Assembly (NCBI GenBank): GCA_002418285.1
Contig: DIDT01000051.1
Location: forward strand, 72,424-136,423
Source: Phycisphaerales bacterium UBA5793
GTDB taxonomy: Bacteria > Planctomycetota > Phycisphaerae > Phycisphaerales > UBA5793
Direction of reading: 5' to 3'
DNA: 64,000 nt
Below the pieces are notes generated by a model. The model was not told the origin of the DNA, ran no database searches, and saw only the letters and a program-made list of their open reading frames with translations. Numbering within the stretch: position 1 is the first letter of the stretch; each line of letters starts with the position of its first letter. Positions 1 to 10,004 of the stretch are shown here, in pieces. A program made the translations under genes and the position numbers.

Positions 1-1265
<1,265 letters not shown>

Positions 1266-1438
1266 TGTCGACCACGGTCCGTATCCCCCTGTCCGCAGGG
1301 CCGATCCGAACCAGGGCGACATCCAGCCCACCTCGTGCGAAATACGTCATCTCCAGATTTCAACCACGCGATGACATGCATTCTCAACTCATACCTTGTC
1401 ACTCGTCCGGTCGGGCGGAAACGCTCGACCGGTACTTT

Positions 1439-1544
1439 GTCGGTGACCAAAGGTCTGGGGCAACACCTGTTCCCATCCCGAACACAGCAGTTAAGCCCAG
1501 GCCGCCGATGATACTGCTCAGCGGGAAAGTAGGTCATTGCCGAC
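1439..1544 (+). rRNA. 5S ribosomal RNA
   Basis: Contains the universal 5S core CCCATCCCGAACACAGCAGT (about 1473-1492) and a terminal stem GTCGG...CCGAC that closes the molecule. It lies about 170 bp after the 23S gene with no tRNA between them and is followed by a terminator, so it is the last gene of the rRNA operon. The ends are set from the terminal stem and may be off by 1-3 nt. Confidence 0.93.
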
Positions 1545-1551
1545 GCTTCAG

Positions 1552-1584
1552 CCCCGTGGCCCTAAAGGCCGCGGGGTTGTTTTT
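1552..1584 (+). terminator. rRNA operon terminator
   Basis: Stem CCCCGTGGCC / GGCCGCGGGG with a TAAA loop, followed by TTGTTTTT. This is a classical intrinsic terminator seven bases after the 5S gene. Confidence 0.88.
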
Positions 1585-1642
1585 GCGCCGACCTCTCGTG
1601 CTGAACCATCGCCGACCGCTTGCGCCGACGGTATGATGCGCC

Positions 1643-1996
1643 ATGCCAGACGACCCGCCTCGCCCGCCGCAGCCCCCCGGCAAACCGCCCGCGCCCCCGG
1701 TGTTGCCCAGCGAACCGGTCGCGTTGAGGCCGCTTTCCGGCCACGAGACCTACAACGTCGTCAGCGACACCATCATCGGCGTCAACGTGCGCGGCAGGGA
1801 CAACCTCATCCAGTTCCTTGCCATCGCGGCGGCGGTGATCCTCGGCGTGGGCGTCGGGGCGCTGGTCTCGCCGCGCGACCGCATCTCGGGCGCGATCTTC
1901 GGCGGGATCGCCGGCCTCATCGGCGGCCTGCTGCTCAGCGGCATCGCGCTGATGATCTACCGCGCCATCCGCCACGCCAGCGGCAAGCACAACTGA
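1643..1996 (+). CDS. small proline-rich membrane protein, unknown function
   Basis: A 117-residue protein that I do not recognise. The first ~30 residues are very rich in proline (PPRPPQPPGKPPAPP). Two hydrophobic segments follow, around residues 56-76 (LIQFLAIAAAVILGVGVGAL) and 84-108 (ISGAIFGGIAGLIGGLLLSGIALMI), joined by a short loop with SPRDR, so a membrane hairpin with both ends on the same side is likely. The tail is short and basic. It starts shortly after the rRNA terminator and is probably expressed from its own promoter. The opposite strand is also open here, but the hydrophobic pattern favours this frame. Confidence 0.7.
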   Translation: MPDDPPRPPQPPGKPPAPPVLPSEPVALRPLSGHETYNVVSDTIIGVNVRGRDNLIQFLAIAAAVILGVGVGALVSPRDRISGAIFGGIAGLIGGLLLSGIALMIYRAIRHASGKHN

Positions 1997-2149
1997 CGTG
2001 CAGCCCGGACCGGCTCGCGAGATGTCCGGCGGGCCAATTGTGCGCCGCAGAGGTCGATCCAGCCGAGTTGAGAGCGGGTGACATACCCCGGCAGAGGTCC
2101 CGGCTGCCGGACTGGTTGCACCTCTGTCCGGGCGGAAAGTGTGGCACTC

Positions 2150-2725
2150 ATGATCCGCGTCCTCACGGCGAGCATCGTTGGCGGCATCGTTGTGTTTCTC
2201 TGGGGGGCCATCTCGCACATGGTGCTCGGCCTTGGTGAGAAGGGCATGAGCATGGAGAAACTCCCCGGCGAGCAGGCCATACTCACCACCCTGTCAGAGA
2301 ACATCCCCGAGACCGGAATCTACTTCGTCCCCGGCATGGATCCGACGATCACCGACTCGCAGCGTCAGTGGGATGATGCCATGGAGCGCATGAACAAGGG
2401 ACCGGTGGCGTTCATGGTCGTGACCAGGGAGGGATACGAGGGCAACATGGCCATGCAGATGGTCTGGGAAGCCGTCAGCAGCGCTGCTGCGGCGCTGATT
2501 GTCAGCATCGTGTTGCTTGCGATGCGCGGCCCGTACCTGTTCCGCGTGCTGGTTGTGGCCGGCTTCGGTGTGTTCGCCTGGTTGTCATATGGTGCATCGG
2601 AGGTCATCTGGTACGACTTCCCCGAGGCCTACGGTGTCGCGCAGCTCATTGATCAGTTCGTGGGCTGGGCACTGGCTGGGCTGTTCATGGCGGCGATTGT
2701 CAGATCGCGGTGCGCGTCGGCGTGA
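2150..2725 (+). CDS. hypothetical membrane protein
   Basis: A 191-residue protein starting at ATG 2150, after a purine-rich GGCGGAAAG. An upstream in-frame ATG at 2078 would add 24 polar residues with no signal or domain, so I prefer the shorter form. A hydrophobic N-terminal segment (residues ~3-25, TASIVGGIVVFLWGAISHMV) is followed by an extracytoplasmic loop of about 85 residues. Three more hydrophobic segments then close the protein (around 113-130, 137-152 and 170-186). The loop contains EGYEGNMAMQM. The overall shape is a four-helix membrane protein; no catalytic motif is visible and the function is unknown. Confidence 0.72.
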   Translation: MIRVLTASIVGGIVVFLWGAISHMVLGLGEKGMSMEKLPGEQAILTTLSENIPETGIYFVPGMDPTITDSQRQWDDAMERMNKGPVAFMVVTREGYEGNMAMQMVWEAVSSAAAALIVSIVLLAMRGPYLFRVLVVAGFGVFAWLSYGASEVIWYDFPEAYGVAQLIDQFVGWALAGLFMAAIVRSRCASA

Positions 2726-2982
2726 TGCGGTTCAGCGACCATGGCGCATACGATGGCCCAAGGGATTGGGGATCAGCGCCGGACGGCGCGCCGCCCTGTG
2801 TATCGGCCCTGTTTGCATTGTGTCCGCAAAGAAACAAACCCCAAAGCAATCAGAATCGTGCGCAGATCGCAAGTTCGACGTGTGGACGGCCCTCTCTCGT
2901 GGTATCGTCTGGCAGCGGCCATTGCCGTCCCTGTGGTTGGGCGCGTGCCGTGACGAGCACACTGCCGATGGGAGTCCTTGCC

Positions 2983-4830
2983 ATGAGTCGTTCTGTCCAT
3001 ACGAGAGGGTGCGCCGCAGTGGCGGGGGTGCTGCTGTGCTGCTTTTCCTCAACCGCTCCAGCTCAGATCGTCTATGTGGATCGCGACGCACTCGGAAACA
3101 ACACCGGGACCGACTGGACGAACGCCTACACCTCGCTTCAGACTGCCTTGCAAGCCGGCTGGGGCGACGAGATCTGGGTGGCCGAGGGGGTCTACACCCC
3201 TGCACCTCCAGGCGGGAGCGCCGCCGAGACGTTTGCGCTGCGCAATAACCTCGCGCTCTACGGTGGGTTCCGTGGCAACGAGACGCAGCGACAGCAGCGC
3301 GATCCCGTCGCCCGCATCACCATCGTCAGCGGCGATCTCAACGGAGACGACCAGCCCGGCTGGGTCAACATGACGGAGAACACGGACCACCTCGTGACGG
3401 CCAGCGGCGCCGACGCCACCGCCGTGCTTGACGGCTTCACCATCAAGGCGGCACGCTGCACGCAGGCGTCAGGCGCGGGAATCCTCATCCTCAACGCCTC
3501 GCCGATCATCCGTCAGTGCAAGATCACCGGCTGCATTGCCGATTTTTCACCGGCGGCCGGCTGCCTCGTGAACGGCGGATCACCGCTCTTTGAGCAGTGC
3601 GAATTCACCGGCAACTACGTATGGCTCTCGCGCGGCGCCGGAGCGTACATCGCCACCGGCTCGACCCCGACTTTCTCGGATTGCCTCTTCGCCAACAACC
3701 AGGTGCACGGCGGCGGCGCGGCCGTGGCCGACGGCGCAGCGGTCTTCGTTGAATTCGACGCGCCGTCCACCTTCGACGGCTGCACGTTTGTCAACAACAT
3801 CGCCGATCCGAACTATCCGCTCTATTCCAACGGCGGCGCGCTGTGCAGCCTTGGCACGGCACTTCTCATGATCGGCTGCGACTTCATCGCCAACAGCGCC
3901 GACACGGGAGGCGCGCTCTGGATCGGCCGCCCGGCCCGGATCGAAAACTGCCGGTTCACCGGCAACCGCGCGCTTGTCGGCGGGGCGATCATCAACTTCG
4001 TCGCCGCGCCGACGCTGGTCATCGGGTCCACGTTCAGTTTCAACGATGCTGAAGATGGCGGCGCGGTGTCAAACTCGACCAACGGCGTCATTGAGTTTCG
4101 CAACTCGGTCCTCTGGGGCAATACCGGCGTCGGTGAATCGCGGTTCAAGCAGCAGGTTCACAACGCGGGTGGCAGCGTGAAGTTCGCGTATTCCTGCATC
4201 GAGGGCGTCTTCGACACCCTCCCGCACGAAGATCCGCCGAACCCGCGAAGCTACCCGGGGTGTACGAACGAAGATCCGAGATTCATTGACGCTGATGGAG
4301 CCGACAATCGGGCCGGGACCGTTGATGATGACCTCCGGCTGTCGCCCGCGTCTCCCTGCATCGATGCCGCAGACAACTCGCTGTTTCTGCCCCAGACACA
4401 GGTCGATCTCGATGGAGCGCCCCGGTTCCGCAACGATCTGGGCATGCCGGCGAGGGGTGTGGGTGGTGCGCAGGTAGCCGATATCGGCTGCTACGAGTTT
4501 CAGGGGCGCACGACTGGGTTTGTCCTGGTGCATCCAACGCCAGGTTATGCGGAGACCGCCAATACATGGCGTACTGGTGGGGTGACACCCGGGCGGCCCG
4601 TGTACTTTGTGTATGGCCTTGATGGCGGGAGCGCCAATGTTCCGCACTGTCCCGGCCTCGCGGTCTCGATTCGTCTCCCGAGCGTGATGGGTAGCGTCCG
4701 GGCCAACGGTCAGGGTGAAGCTGCTCTGACACGCTCAGTGCCTCCTAACGCAACCGGTCGGTACATCTACTTCCAAGCCGTCGATCCCGCAACGTGCCGC
4801 GTGAGCAATCGGATTCTGCGGTTGTTTTGA
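2983..4830 (+). CDS. secreted parallel beta-helix protein with C-terminal module
   Basis: A 615-residue exported protein. ATG 2983 is preceded by GGGAGTCC and opens a signal peptide ending near APAQ (residue ~28); longer upstream starts give no signal. The body has repeated short segments of the type F..C.F.GN....GGA, typical of right-handed parallel beta-helix proteins. Before residue ~510 it ends with ADIGCYEF, as in planctomycetal and bacteroidete proteins of the choice-of-anchor Q type. The final ~100 residues (from about FVLVHPTPGYAET) form a separate module with PG.PVYFVYG, a G.G.A pattern, YFQAVDPATC and VSNRILRLF. That module recurs in six other secreted proteins of this window. Likely an extracellular or surface protein binding a polysaccharide or another surface; no substrate can be named. 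Confidence 0.85.
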   Translation: MSRSVHTRGCAAVAGVLLCCFSSTAPAQIVYVDRDALGNNTGTDWTNAYTSLQTALQAGWGDEIWVAEGVYTPAPPGGSAAETFALRNNLALYGGFRGNETQRQQRDPVARITIVSGDLNGDDQPGWVNMTENTDHLVTASGADATAVLDGFTIKAARCTQASGAGILILNASPIIRQCKITGCIADFSPAAGCLVNGGSPLFEQCEFTGNYVWLSRGAGAYIATGSTPTFSDCLFANNQVHGGGAAVADGAAVFVEFDAPSTFDGCTFVNNIADPNYPLYSNGGALCSLGTALLMIGCDFIANSADTGGALWIGRPARIENCRFTGNRALVGGAIINFVAAPTLVIGSTFSFNDAEDGGAVSNSTNGVIEFRNSVLWGNTGVGESRFKQQVHNAGGSVKFAYSCIEGVFDTLPHEDPPNPRSYPGCTNEDPRFIDADGADNRAGTVDDDLRLSPASPCIDAADNSLFLPQTQVDLDGAPRFRNDLGMPARGVGGAQVADIGCYEFQGRTTGFVLVHPTPGYAETANTWRTGGVTPGRPVYFVYGLDGGSANVPHCPGLAVSIRLPSVMGSVRANGQGEAALTRSVPPNATGRYIYFQAVDPATCRVSNRILRLF

Positions 4831-5075
4831 CACCGCTGGTCCCTACGCACACCGATTGATCAGCTGCGTCTACGATGGTGCATGCTTCCGTGGCGCAAAA
4901 CACCAGTCGTTCTGCAGTCGCTCATCGCCGGGCGCGGGATGGGGCCGGGCGACATGGTTTGGGCCAAGTCCGAGCCGCGCACCGGCCACGAGCACAGACA
5001 GCACGTGTTCTTCGCACTCAAAACCGGTTCGGCGGCGACCCCGGAACGGTCGGCATCCCCCTCGGAGCCGACCCG

Positions 5076-5513
5076 ATGACTGACGCCGAATTGATCGACC
5101 AGTTTGAAGCCTGCACGCTGCCCTTTGACCAGTGGACGCACCGCACTCACGTCAAAGTTGCCTACATCTATCTCACCAGGCACGGTTTCGACGAAGCGCT
5201 GGCGCGAATTCGCGCCGGCATCAAGGCGTACAACGCGGCCAATCGCGTGCCGGACGGTACACTGATGGGCTACAACGAGACGACGACGCACGCGCTGCTT
5301 CATCTCATCGAGGCGGTTCGCCGGGCCTATGCCCAAACACATCCAACGACCGATGCGGACGCCTTCTACGACATGCACCCGGAATTGCACAGCAAGCACA
5401 TCCTGCGGTTGTTCTACAGCCCGCAGCACCGCATGGCGCCCGATACGAAAGCGTCGTTTGTTGAGCCCGACCTGGCGCCGCTGCCGCGTTTCGTGGATAG
5501 TGATGGAAAATGA
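5076..5513 (+). CDS. conserved hypothetical protein
   Basis: A 145-residue soluble protein starting at ATG 5076, 8 nt after GGAG. It has an N-terminal motif LPFDQWTHRTHVKVAYIYL and a conserved-looking GYNETTTHALLHL segment. I recall similar small bacterial proteins with W.H..H and E.H segments but cannot assign a function; the paired His and Glu residues could bind a metal. The extension back to 4875 has no supporting start signal. It is convergent with rimO, with 15 bp between the stop codons. Confidence 0.75.
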   Translation: MTDAELIDQFEACTLPFDQWTHRTHVKVAYIYLTRHGFDEALARIRAGIKAYNAANRVPDGTLMGYNETTTHALLHLIEAVRRAYAQTHPTTDADAFYDMHPELHSKHILRLFYSPQHRMAPDTKASFVEPDLAPLPRFVDSDGK

Positions 5514-5528
5514 GCCGTTCGAAGCTGA

Positions 5529-7115
5529 TCAGATGATCGGCAGGCTCACGCGTGGTTCGAGCTCTGCGGTCGGCCGGGCGATCAGGTCGTACCCGTCGTT
5601 GTCGACGATCATGCAGCGCACGAGTTCGCCGGGCGTCATGGCGGCCCGACTCTGCACAAACGTTACCGCGTCGATCTGCGGCGCCTGGAAATAGCATCGG
5701 CCGACGGCGAGATGTCCCGCGTCGCTTACGCCCGTCGTCGCCACGCCGGTGGTCGTCGTGGGCTGATCGATCAGGACGTCAAACTGCACGCCGTTGTCGC
5801 GCGCCTTGGCCGGATCCCTTTCCAAATATCGCTTGTAGAACGACGCGAGATACCCTGCCTGCTCGAAGGCGACGCGCTGCTGCACCTGCATGATTTCGTC
5901 GTAGCGACGCTGCTTGACTTCCTCAGGCACTGCGAGCCGTCCGTCACGCTCCGCCAGCTCAGCTGGCGTGCCGGGCTCAGGTGAGTATTGAAACGCACCC
6001 AGCGCCTCGAAGCCGAACCCCTCGATGAATTCGAGCAGTTCCTGGTGATCCTCTTCTGTTTCGCCGGGGTAGCCAGTGATCATCGTGGTGCGAATTGCCA
6101 TGCCGGGGATACGGTCGCGCAACTTGCCGAGCAGTTCCTCGATGAGCGCCCGCGATGTGTGTCGGCGCATTGCCGTGAGCACTGAGTCGCTGATGTGCTG
6201 CAGCGGCATGTCGATGTACTTGACGACGCAGGGCAGGTCGGCGATCGTGTCGATCATCTCATCGGTGAAACACGATGGATACGCGTACATCAGTCTCAGC
6301 CACGCGCCGCCGTGATCGCGGGCGGCGGCATCGAGTTCGGTCAGCATGCCTGATAGGCCGGGTTCATAGCCGATGTCGTGGCCGAAGCTGGTCGTATCCT
6401 GCCCGATGAGGTTCAGTTCGAACGCCCCATCGGCAAAGAGTTCGCCGGCTTCCGTCAGGATCGCTTCGACGGGCTTGGAGCGCATCTTGCCGCGAATGCT
6501 CGGGATCGTGCAGAACGCGCAGCGCTGGTTGCATCCCTCGGACACGCGCAGATAGGCGTAGTGACGGGGCGTCAATCGCAGACGGGCCGCATCACTCTCG
6601 AAGTAGCCCACGCCCTTGCCGTCGGCGCCGTTGACGGTCAGGCCCGTCACCGCCATGCCTCGGTGCTGGGCGGCGATGATCGCGTTGCCGGCGATCCAGT
6701 AGTTCGGCCGCTCGTCTTCGCCGGGCAGATCTTCGCGAACCGCACCGTTGCCGCGAACGGCCTCGACGATGTGATCGCGGTCAAAGACCCCGATCAAGGC
6801 GTCGATGTCGGGGCACCATTCCAGCATCTTCGCCCGGTGCCGCTGGACGAGGCAGCCCGCCACGACCAGCCGCTGGATCTTGCCCGCCTTCTTGCGGTCA
6901 GCCGCCTCGCGGATTACATCCATTGACTCATCCTTGGATGCCTCGAGGAATCCGCAGGTGTTGACAATGATCGCGTCCGCGGCGTCGTGATCGCTGGTGG
7001 GCTCCATGCCGTCCATGGCGAGCAGGCCGAGCATCTTCTCGGAGTCGACGAGGTTCTTCGGGCAGCCGAGGCTGACGAAGGCGATCTTGCGGATGGGGGG
7101 CGGAGTCACGGACAT
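5529..7115 (-). CDS. rimO: ribosomal protein S12 methylthiotransferase RimO
   Basis: A radical SAM enzyme that adds a methylthio group to the conserved aspartate of ribosomal protein S12. The N-terminal MTTase domain carries the three auxiliary cluster cysteines C18, C54 and C88 (SLGCPKN, NTCGF, AGC). The radical SAM motif CNQRCAFC supplies C195, C199 and C202, followed by PSIRGKMRS. The C-terminus is a TRAM-like domain. At 528 residues it is longer than the roughly 440 of E. coli RimO, with about 45 extra residues between the MTTase and radical SAM domains and a threonine-rich insertion (QPTTTTGVATTG) in the TRAM region. The start at 7115 is chosen because MSVTPPPIRKIAFVSLGC fits the family; an upstream start at 7145 is possible. 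Confidence 0.93.
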   Translation of the reverse strand: MSVTPPPIRKIAFVSLGCPKNLVDSEKMLGLLAMDGMEPTSDHDAADAIIVNTCGFLEASKDESMDVIREAADRKKAGKIQRLVVAGCLVQRHRAKMLEWCPDIDALIGVFDRDHIVEAVRGNGAVREDLPGEDERPNYWIAGNAIIAAQHRGMAVTGLTVNGADGKGVGYFESDAARLRLTPRHYAYLRVSEGCNQRCAFCTIPSIRGKMRSKPVEAILTEAGELFADGAFELNLIGQDTTSFGHDIGYEPGLSGMLTELDAAARDHGGAWLRLMYAYPSCFTDEMIDTIADLPCVVKYIDMPLQHISDSVLTAMRRHTSRALIEELLGKLRDRIPGMAIRTTMITGYPGETEEDHQELLEFIEGFGFEALGAFQYSPEPGTPAELAERDGRLAVPEEVKQRRYDEIMQVQQRVAFEQAGYLASFYKRYLERDPAKARDNGVQFDVLIDQPTTTTGVATTGVSDAGHLAVGRCYFQAPQIDAVTFVQSRAAMTPGELVRCMIVDNDGYDLIARPTAELEPRVSLPII

Positions 7116-7207
7116 GAGGCGGATTGTAGGTAAGCCCAGCCGCACCGCGCCCGCCCTCGGAAACCGCCTGCCTGCGGCGAAACAGGCGTGCCTCGCTACG
7201 ATTGTCC

Positions 7208-8041
7208 ATGCAGATCGTCTGGACCAGGGCGGATCTCGAAGAGTGCCTCGGCGGGGTGTGTGTGCCGACCATGGGGGCCCTGCACGAGGGGCATCTGTCG
7301 CTGATCCGGCGGGCCCGAGAGGAAGCCGACGCCCACGCCGAGCCGCTGCCGGTGGTGGTGACGATCTTTGTCAATCCGACGCAGTTCGCACCGGGTGAGG
7401 ACTTCAGCCGCTATCCGCGCACATTCGAGGCCGATTGCACTCGCGCGGAAGCGTGCGGGGCGGACGTGGTGTTTGCGCCGGAAGTGGGGGAGATGTACCC
7501 CAATGGACCGGACGCGCCGATCGATCCGCGCATCGTGGTTCCCGAGGTAGCGCGCCGACCGGGACTCGAAGAGAAGAGTCGGCCGCAGTTCTTCATCGGC
7601 GTCTGCCGCGTTGTGCATCGCCTCTTTGAGTTGGTCCAGCCTCGCGCGGCTGTGTTCGGCGAAAAGGATTACCAGCAATTGCTGACGATCAGCGCCATGG
7701 TGCGCGAGATGGCCCTGCCGATCCAGATCCACTTCGAGCCGACGGTGCGCGAAGAGGATGGTCTGGCCCTGAGCAGCCGCAACGTCTATCTCGGCCCGGC
7801 CCAGCGCAAACGCGCACTGGGATTGAGCAAAGCGCTCAAGGCGGCGCGGGCGGCTTCGACGGTCGCCGAAGCGGAAAGCGCCATGCGGTCAATCCTGCTG
7901 GCAAATCAGATTGATATCGACTACGCCGTCGTGCGCGACTCACACACACTGATGCCGATCGAGAGCATGGCCCTGCCGGCCCGCGCACTGGTCGCCGGCA
8001 AAGTCGGCCCGGTTCGGCTGATTGACAACATGGCGGTGTAA
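7208..8041 (+). CDS. panC: pantothenate synthetase
   Basis: A cytosolic enzyme that condenses pantoate and beta-alanine using ATP, the last step of pantothenate (vitamin B5) synthesis. The 277-residue product has the nucleotidyl-transferase signature PTMGALHEGHLSLI (HxGH), the pantoate/ATP-binding GEKDYQQL and the loop EEDGLALSSRN that replaces KMSKS. Length and motif order match the family. Start at ATG 7208; a TTG two codons earlier is also open. It is divergent from rimO. Its last ~96 codons are repeated as a detached fragment at 9690-9980. Confidence 0.95.
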   Translation: MQIVWTRADLEECLGGVCVPTMGALHEGHLSLIRRAREEADAHAEPLPVVVTIFVNPTQFAPGEDFSRYPRTFEADCTRAEACGADVVFAPEVGEMYPNGPDAPIDPRIVVPEVARRPGLEEKSRPQFFIGVCRVVHRLFELVQPRAAVFGEKDYQQLLTISAMVREMALPIQIHFEPTVREEDGLALSSRNVYLGPAQRKRALGLSKALKAARAASTVAEAESAMRSILLANQIDIDYAVVRDSHTLMPIESMALPARALVAGKVGPVRLIDNMAV

Positions 8042-9687
8042 GGTCGGCACACTGGCGCTAGTGCGGCGGCGGACTCGCGCTGATGGCGGCGATGGCGTCT
8101 TGAATTGCTTGCTTCACGTTTTCCGAAGTCGTTTGTCCGAGCGCTTCATGCAACGCGGGCAGGGCAGACCTCGCCTGCACGCCGTAGGAGCCAAGACTTA
8201 TCGCGGCGCGTTCCTGCAAGCCTTCCGAGGGCCCGTTCATGAATCGAACGAGCAGCGGAACAAACGCGTCGGCGTGAGCCGGGTTCCACATCATCAACGT
8301 GATCAGGTATTCACAGATCTTGTAAGGTTCGGTGCTCTCTTCGATATGGGCCGTGCCGACCTCCGCCATCGCAGCGATCATCGGCGCCAGGATCGGCGAG
8401 TCGCTCCCAATCACGTGTGCCTGCACCAGGACGAGCACGGCCGTTTCTGTGGACTCGTCATCAAGCGACTCAATGAGTTGAGGCAGGAATGGCGCTGCGA
8501 GCGCACCCTGACCGACGAGCGCCGCAGCAGCAGAACCGCGAACTGCTGGATTCGCGTCACTCAGGTTTGCCACGAGCGCCGACGTGACGTCGTTCGATCG
8601 GGCAGCCTGGTCAATCTTGAGCAGTGAATCCGAGCACTTCGTCGATATCGACCAGTCAGAACTTCGCATGGCCTCCGCCAGCGGCAGAGCCACGGTGCTA
8701 TCGCCGATGAAGCCAAGTGTCTCTATCGCTGACGTGGCGCCGTAGTTCCCCGACTCCATGAGCGCGCACAGCGCGCCAAGTACGCGAGCATCGGGGGCTC
8801 GCAAGCCGCAAAGCGCGAAGGCGCTATTGGCGCGCATTCCGAAATCCGGATCGTTGAGTCGGGTCACGAGCAGGTCAACATACCTCTGATCATCGTTCAC
8901 AAAGCGGCCAAGGGCGCGCGTCGCGAGCATGGCCGTTTGGTAGTCCGTAGGCTGCGCCAGCTTGTAGAGCCGCTCGGCGATCGCGTGTTCGCCCACCGGC
9001 GCCAGATTCGCATTGGCGACCAGTGAAATCGCCACGGTGCCGATGGTCGAGTTCGGATCATCGAACCAGGCCTGCAGGATGTCACCCACAGGCTGATCGT
9101 CATCGATCCACAGGATGAACTGGAGCATGTCCGCTCGCTGACGCAGCGGGAAACGGGCATCAAGAAGCGTCTTCGCCCGCGAGATGGCGAGCCGGAACTC
9201 CCATCGGGTCAGGTTCGATGCGTTGCCGTCCTGAACGGCCGCAAGCCAGCGCGACCGAAGTTCCTTGACGCTCAGCGTCGGTTCGTACGGCATAGCCGCG
9301 ATGACAATCGGCGTGGGGAGAACGGCCAGCCAGCCGTCCTGCCTTGCCCGGGGCATTATCCACAGCACGTACGAGGCGCAGAGCAGTGCAGCGCTTGGGA
9401 CCGCCAAGCGCCACCTTCTTTTCGTCTTGAACAGCTGCCTCTCGCGCTTCGCGGTGTGGCCACACTCGGCGCATGTGCGCGACTCCGTGCCGCGCAGGTC
9501 GTACCAGCATTTCGGGCACCGCCGCCGGCCGCGGGAGCGGTCGCGGAACATCGACCAGTAGAGCAGAATCATTCCGCCAAGGGCGGCGAGGACGGCGAGT
9601 GATTCGTACGCCAGGTCCAGCATGATTGGATTCTACCAAAAAACGACGCTCGTGAGCGGAGCGAAATTCAACCAGCCCGACGCGCGA
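7749..9687. repeat. tandem segmental duplication, first unit
   Basis: This unit runs from the middle of panC through the convergent HEAT-repeat gene and its upstream region. It is repeated immediately downstream as 9688-11663. The junction can be read directly: GCGAAGAGGATGGTCTGGC in panC (from 7749) corresponds to GCGAAGAAGACGGCCTGGC at 9688. The upstream tail around 9669-9690 (CAACCAGCCCGACGCGCGAG) matches 11644-11665 (CAACCAGTCCGACGCGCAAG). The units are 1,939 and about 1,975 bp long and clearly diverged. Confidence 0.8.
8058..9623 (-). CDS. HEAT-repeat membrane protein with zinc ribbon (copy 1)
   Basis: A 521-residue protein of unknown function. Order of parts: an N-terminal membrane segment (residues ~5-25), a basic stretch RSRGRRR, and a zinc ribbon CPKCWYDLRG...CAECGH (about 37-59). 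A second hydrophobic segment follows (about 73-92). The rest is a long alpha-helical region with alternating ALxxLxD- and AAALVGxGxLA-like units typical of HEAT/PBS-lyase repeats, a protein-interaction scaffold. Its closest visible relative is the neighbouring gene at 10005-11588, which begins with nearly the same 45 residues. It is convergent with panC (16 bp between stops). Likely a membrane-tethered scaffold. Confidence 0.82.
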   Translation of the reverse strand: MLDLAYESLAVLAALGGMILLYWSMFRDRSRGRRRCPKCWYDLRGTESRTCAECGHTAKRERQLFKTKRRWRLAVPSAALLCASYVLWIMPRARQDGWLAVLPTPIVIAAMPYEPTLSVKELRSRWLAAVQDGNASNLTRWEFRLAISRAKTLLDARFPLRQRADMLQFILWIDDDQPVGDILQAWFDDPNSTIGTVAISLVANANLAPVGEHAIAERLYKLAQPTDYQTAMLATRALGRFVNDDQRYVDLLVTRLNDPDFGMRANSAFALCGLRAPDARVLGALCALMESGNYGATSAIETLGFIGDSTVALPLAEAMRSSDWSISTKCSDSLLKIDQAARSNDVTSALVANLSDANPAVRGSAAAALVGQGALAAPFLPQLIESLDDESTETAVLVLVQAHVIGSDSPILAPMIAAMAEVGTAHIEESTEPYKICEYLITLMMWNPAHADAFVPLLVRFMNGPSEGLQERAAISLGSYGVQARSALPALHEALGQTTSENVKQAIQDAIAAISASPPPH

Positions 9688-9689
9688 GC

Positions 9690-9980
9690 GAAGAAGACGG
9701 CCTGGCGCTGAGCAGCCGCAACGTCTACCTCGCCCCACCGCAACGCAAACGCGCTCTCGCACTCAGTAAAGCGCTCAAGGCGGCCGCGAAAGAGTCAACA
9801 GTGGCGGCGGCCGAGAGCGCAATGCGATCGATCCTGCTCGCCAACCAGGTGGAGATCGACTACGCCGTCGCGCGCGATTCGCACACCCTCCTGCCGATCG
9901 AGAGCATGGCCATACTGGCGCGGGCGCTGGTGGCCGGCAGAGTCGGGCCGGTGCGGCTAATTGATAACGCGGCGGTGTGA
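9690..9980 (+). pseudogene. 3' fragment of pantothenate synthetase
   Basis: An in-frame 96-codon remnant of panC from EEDGLALSSRN to the stop TGA at 9978-9980, matching residues ~182-277 of the intact enzyme. By eye about 15 of 95 aligned residues differ, many conservatively, and there is no internal stop. The N-terminal two thirds with the HxGH nucleotide-binding motif is absent, and I see no suitable start codon or ribosome-binding site for the remnant, so it should not be an active enzyme. It arose with the adjacent HEAT-repeat gene through a tandem duplication. Confidence 0.85.
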
Positions 9981-10004
9981 GGGGTTGTCGCGAAACCGAT
10001 TCAC

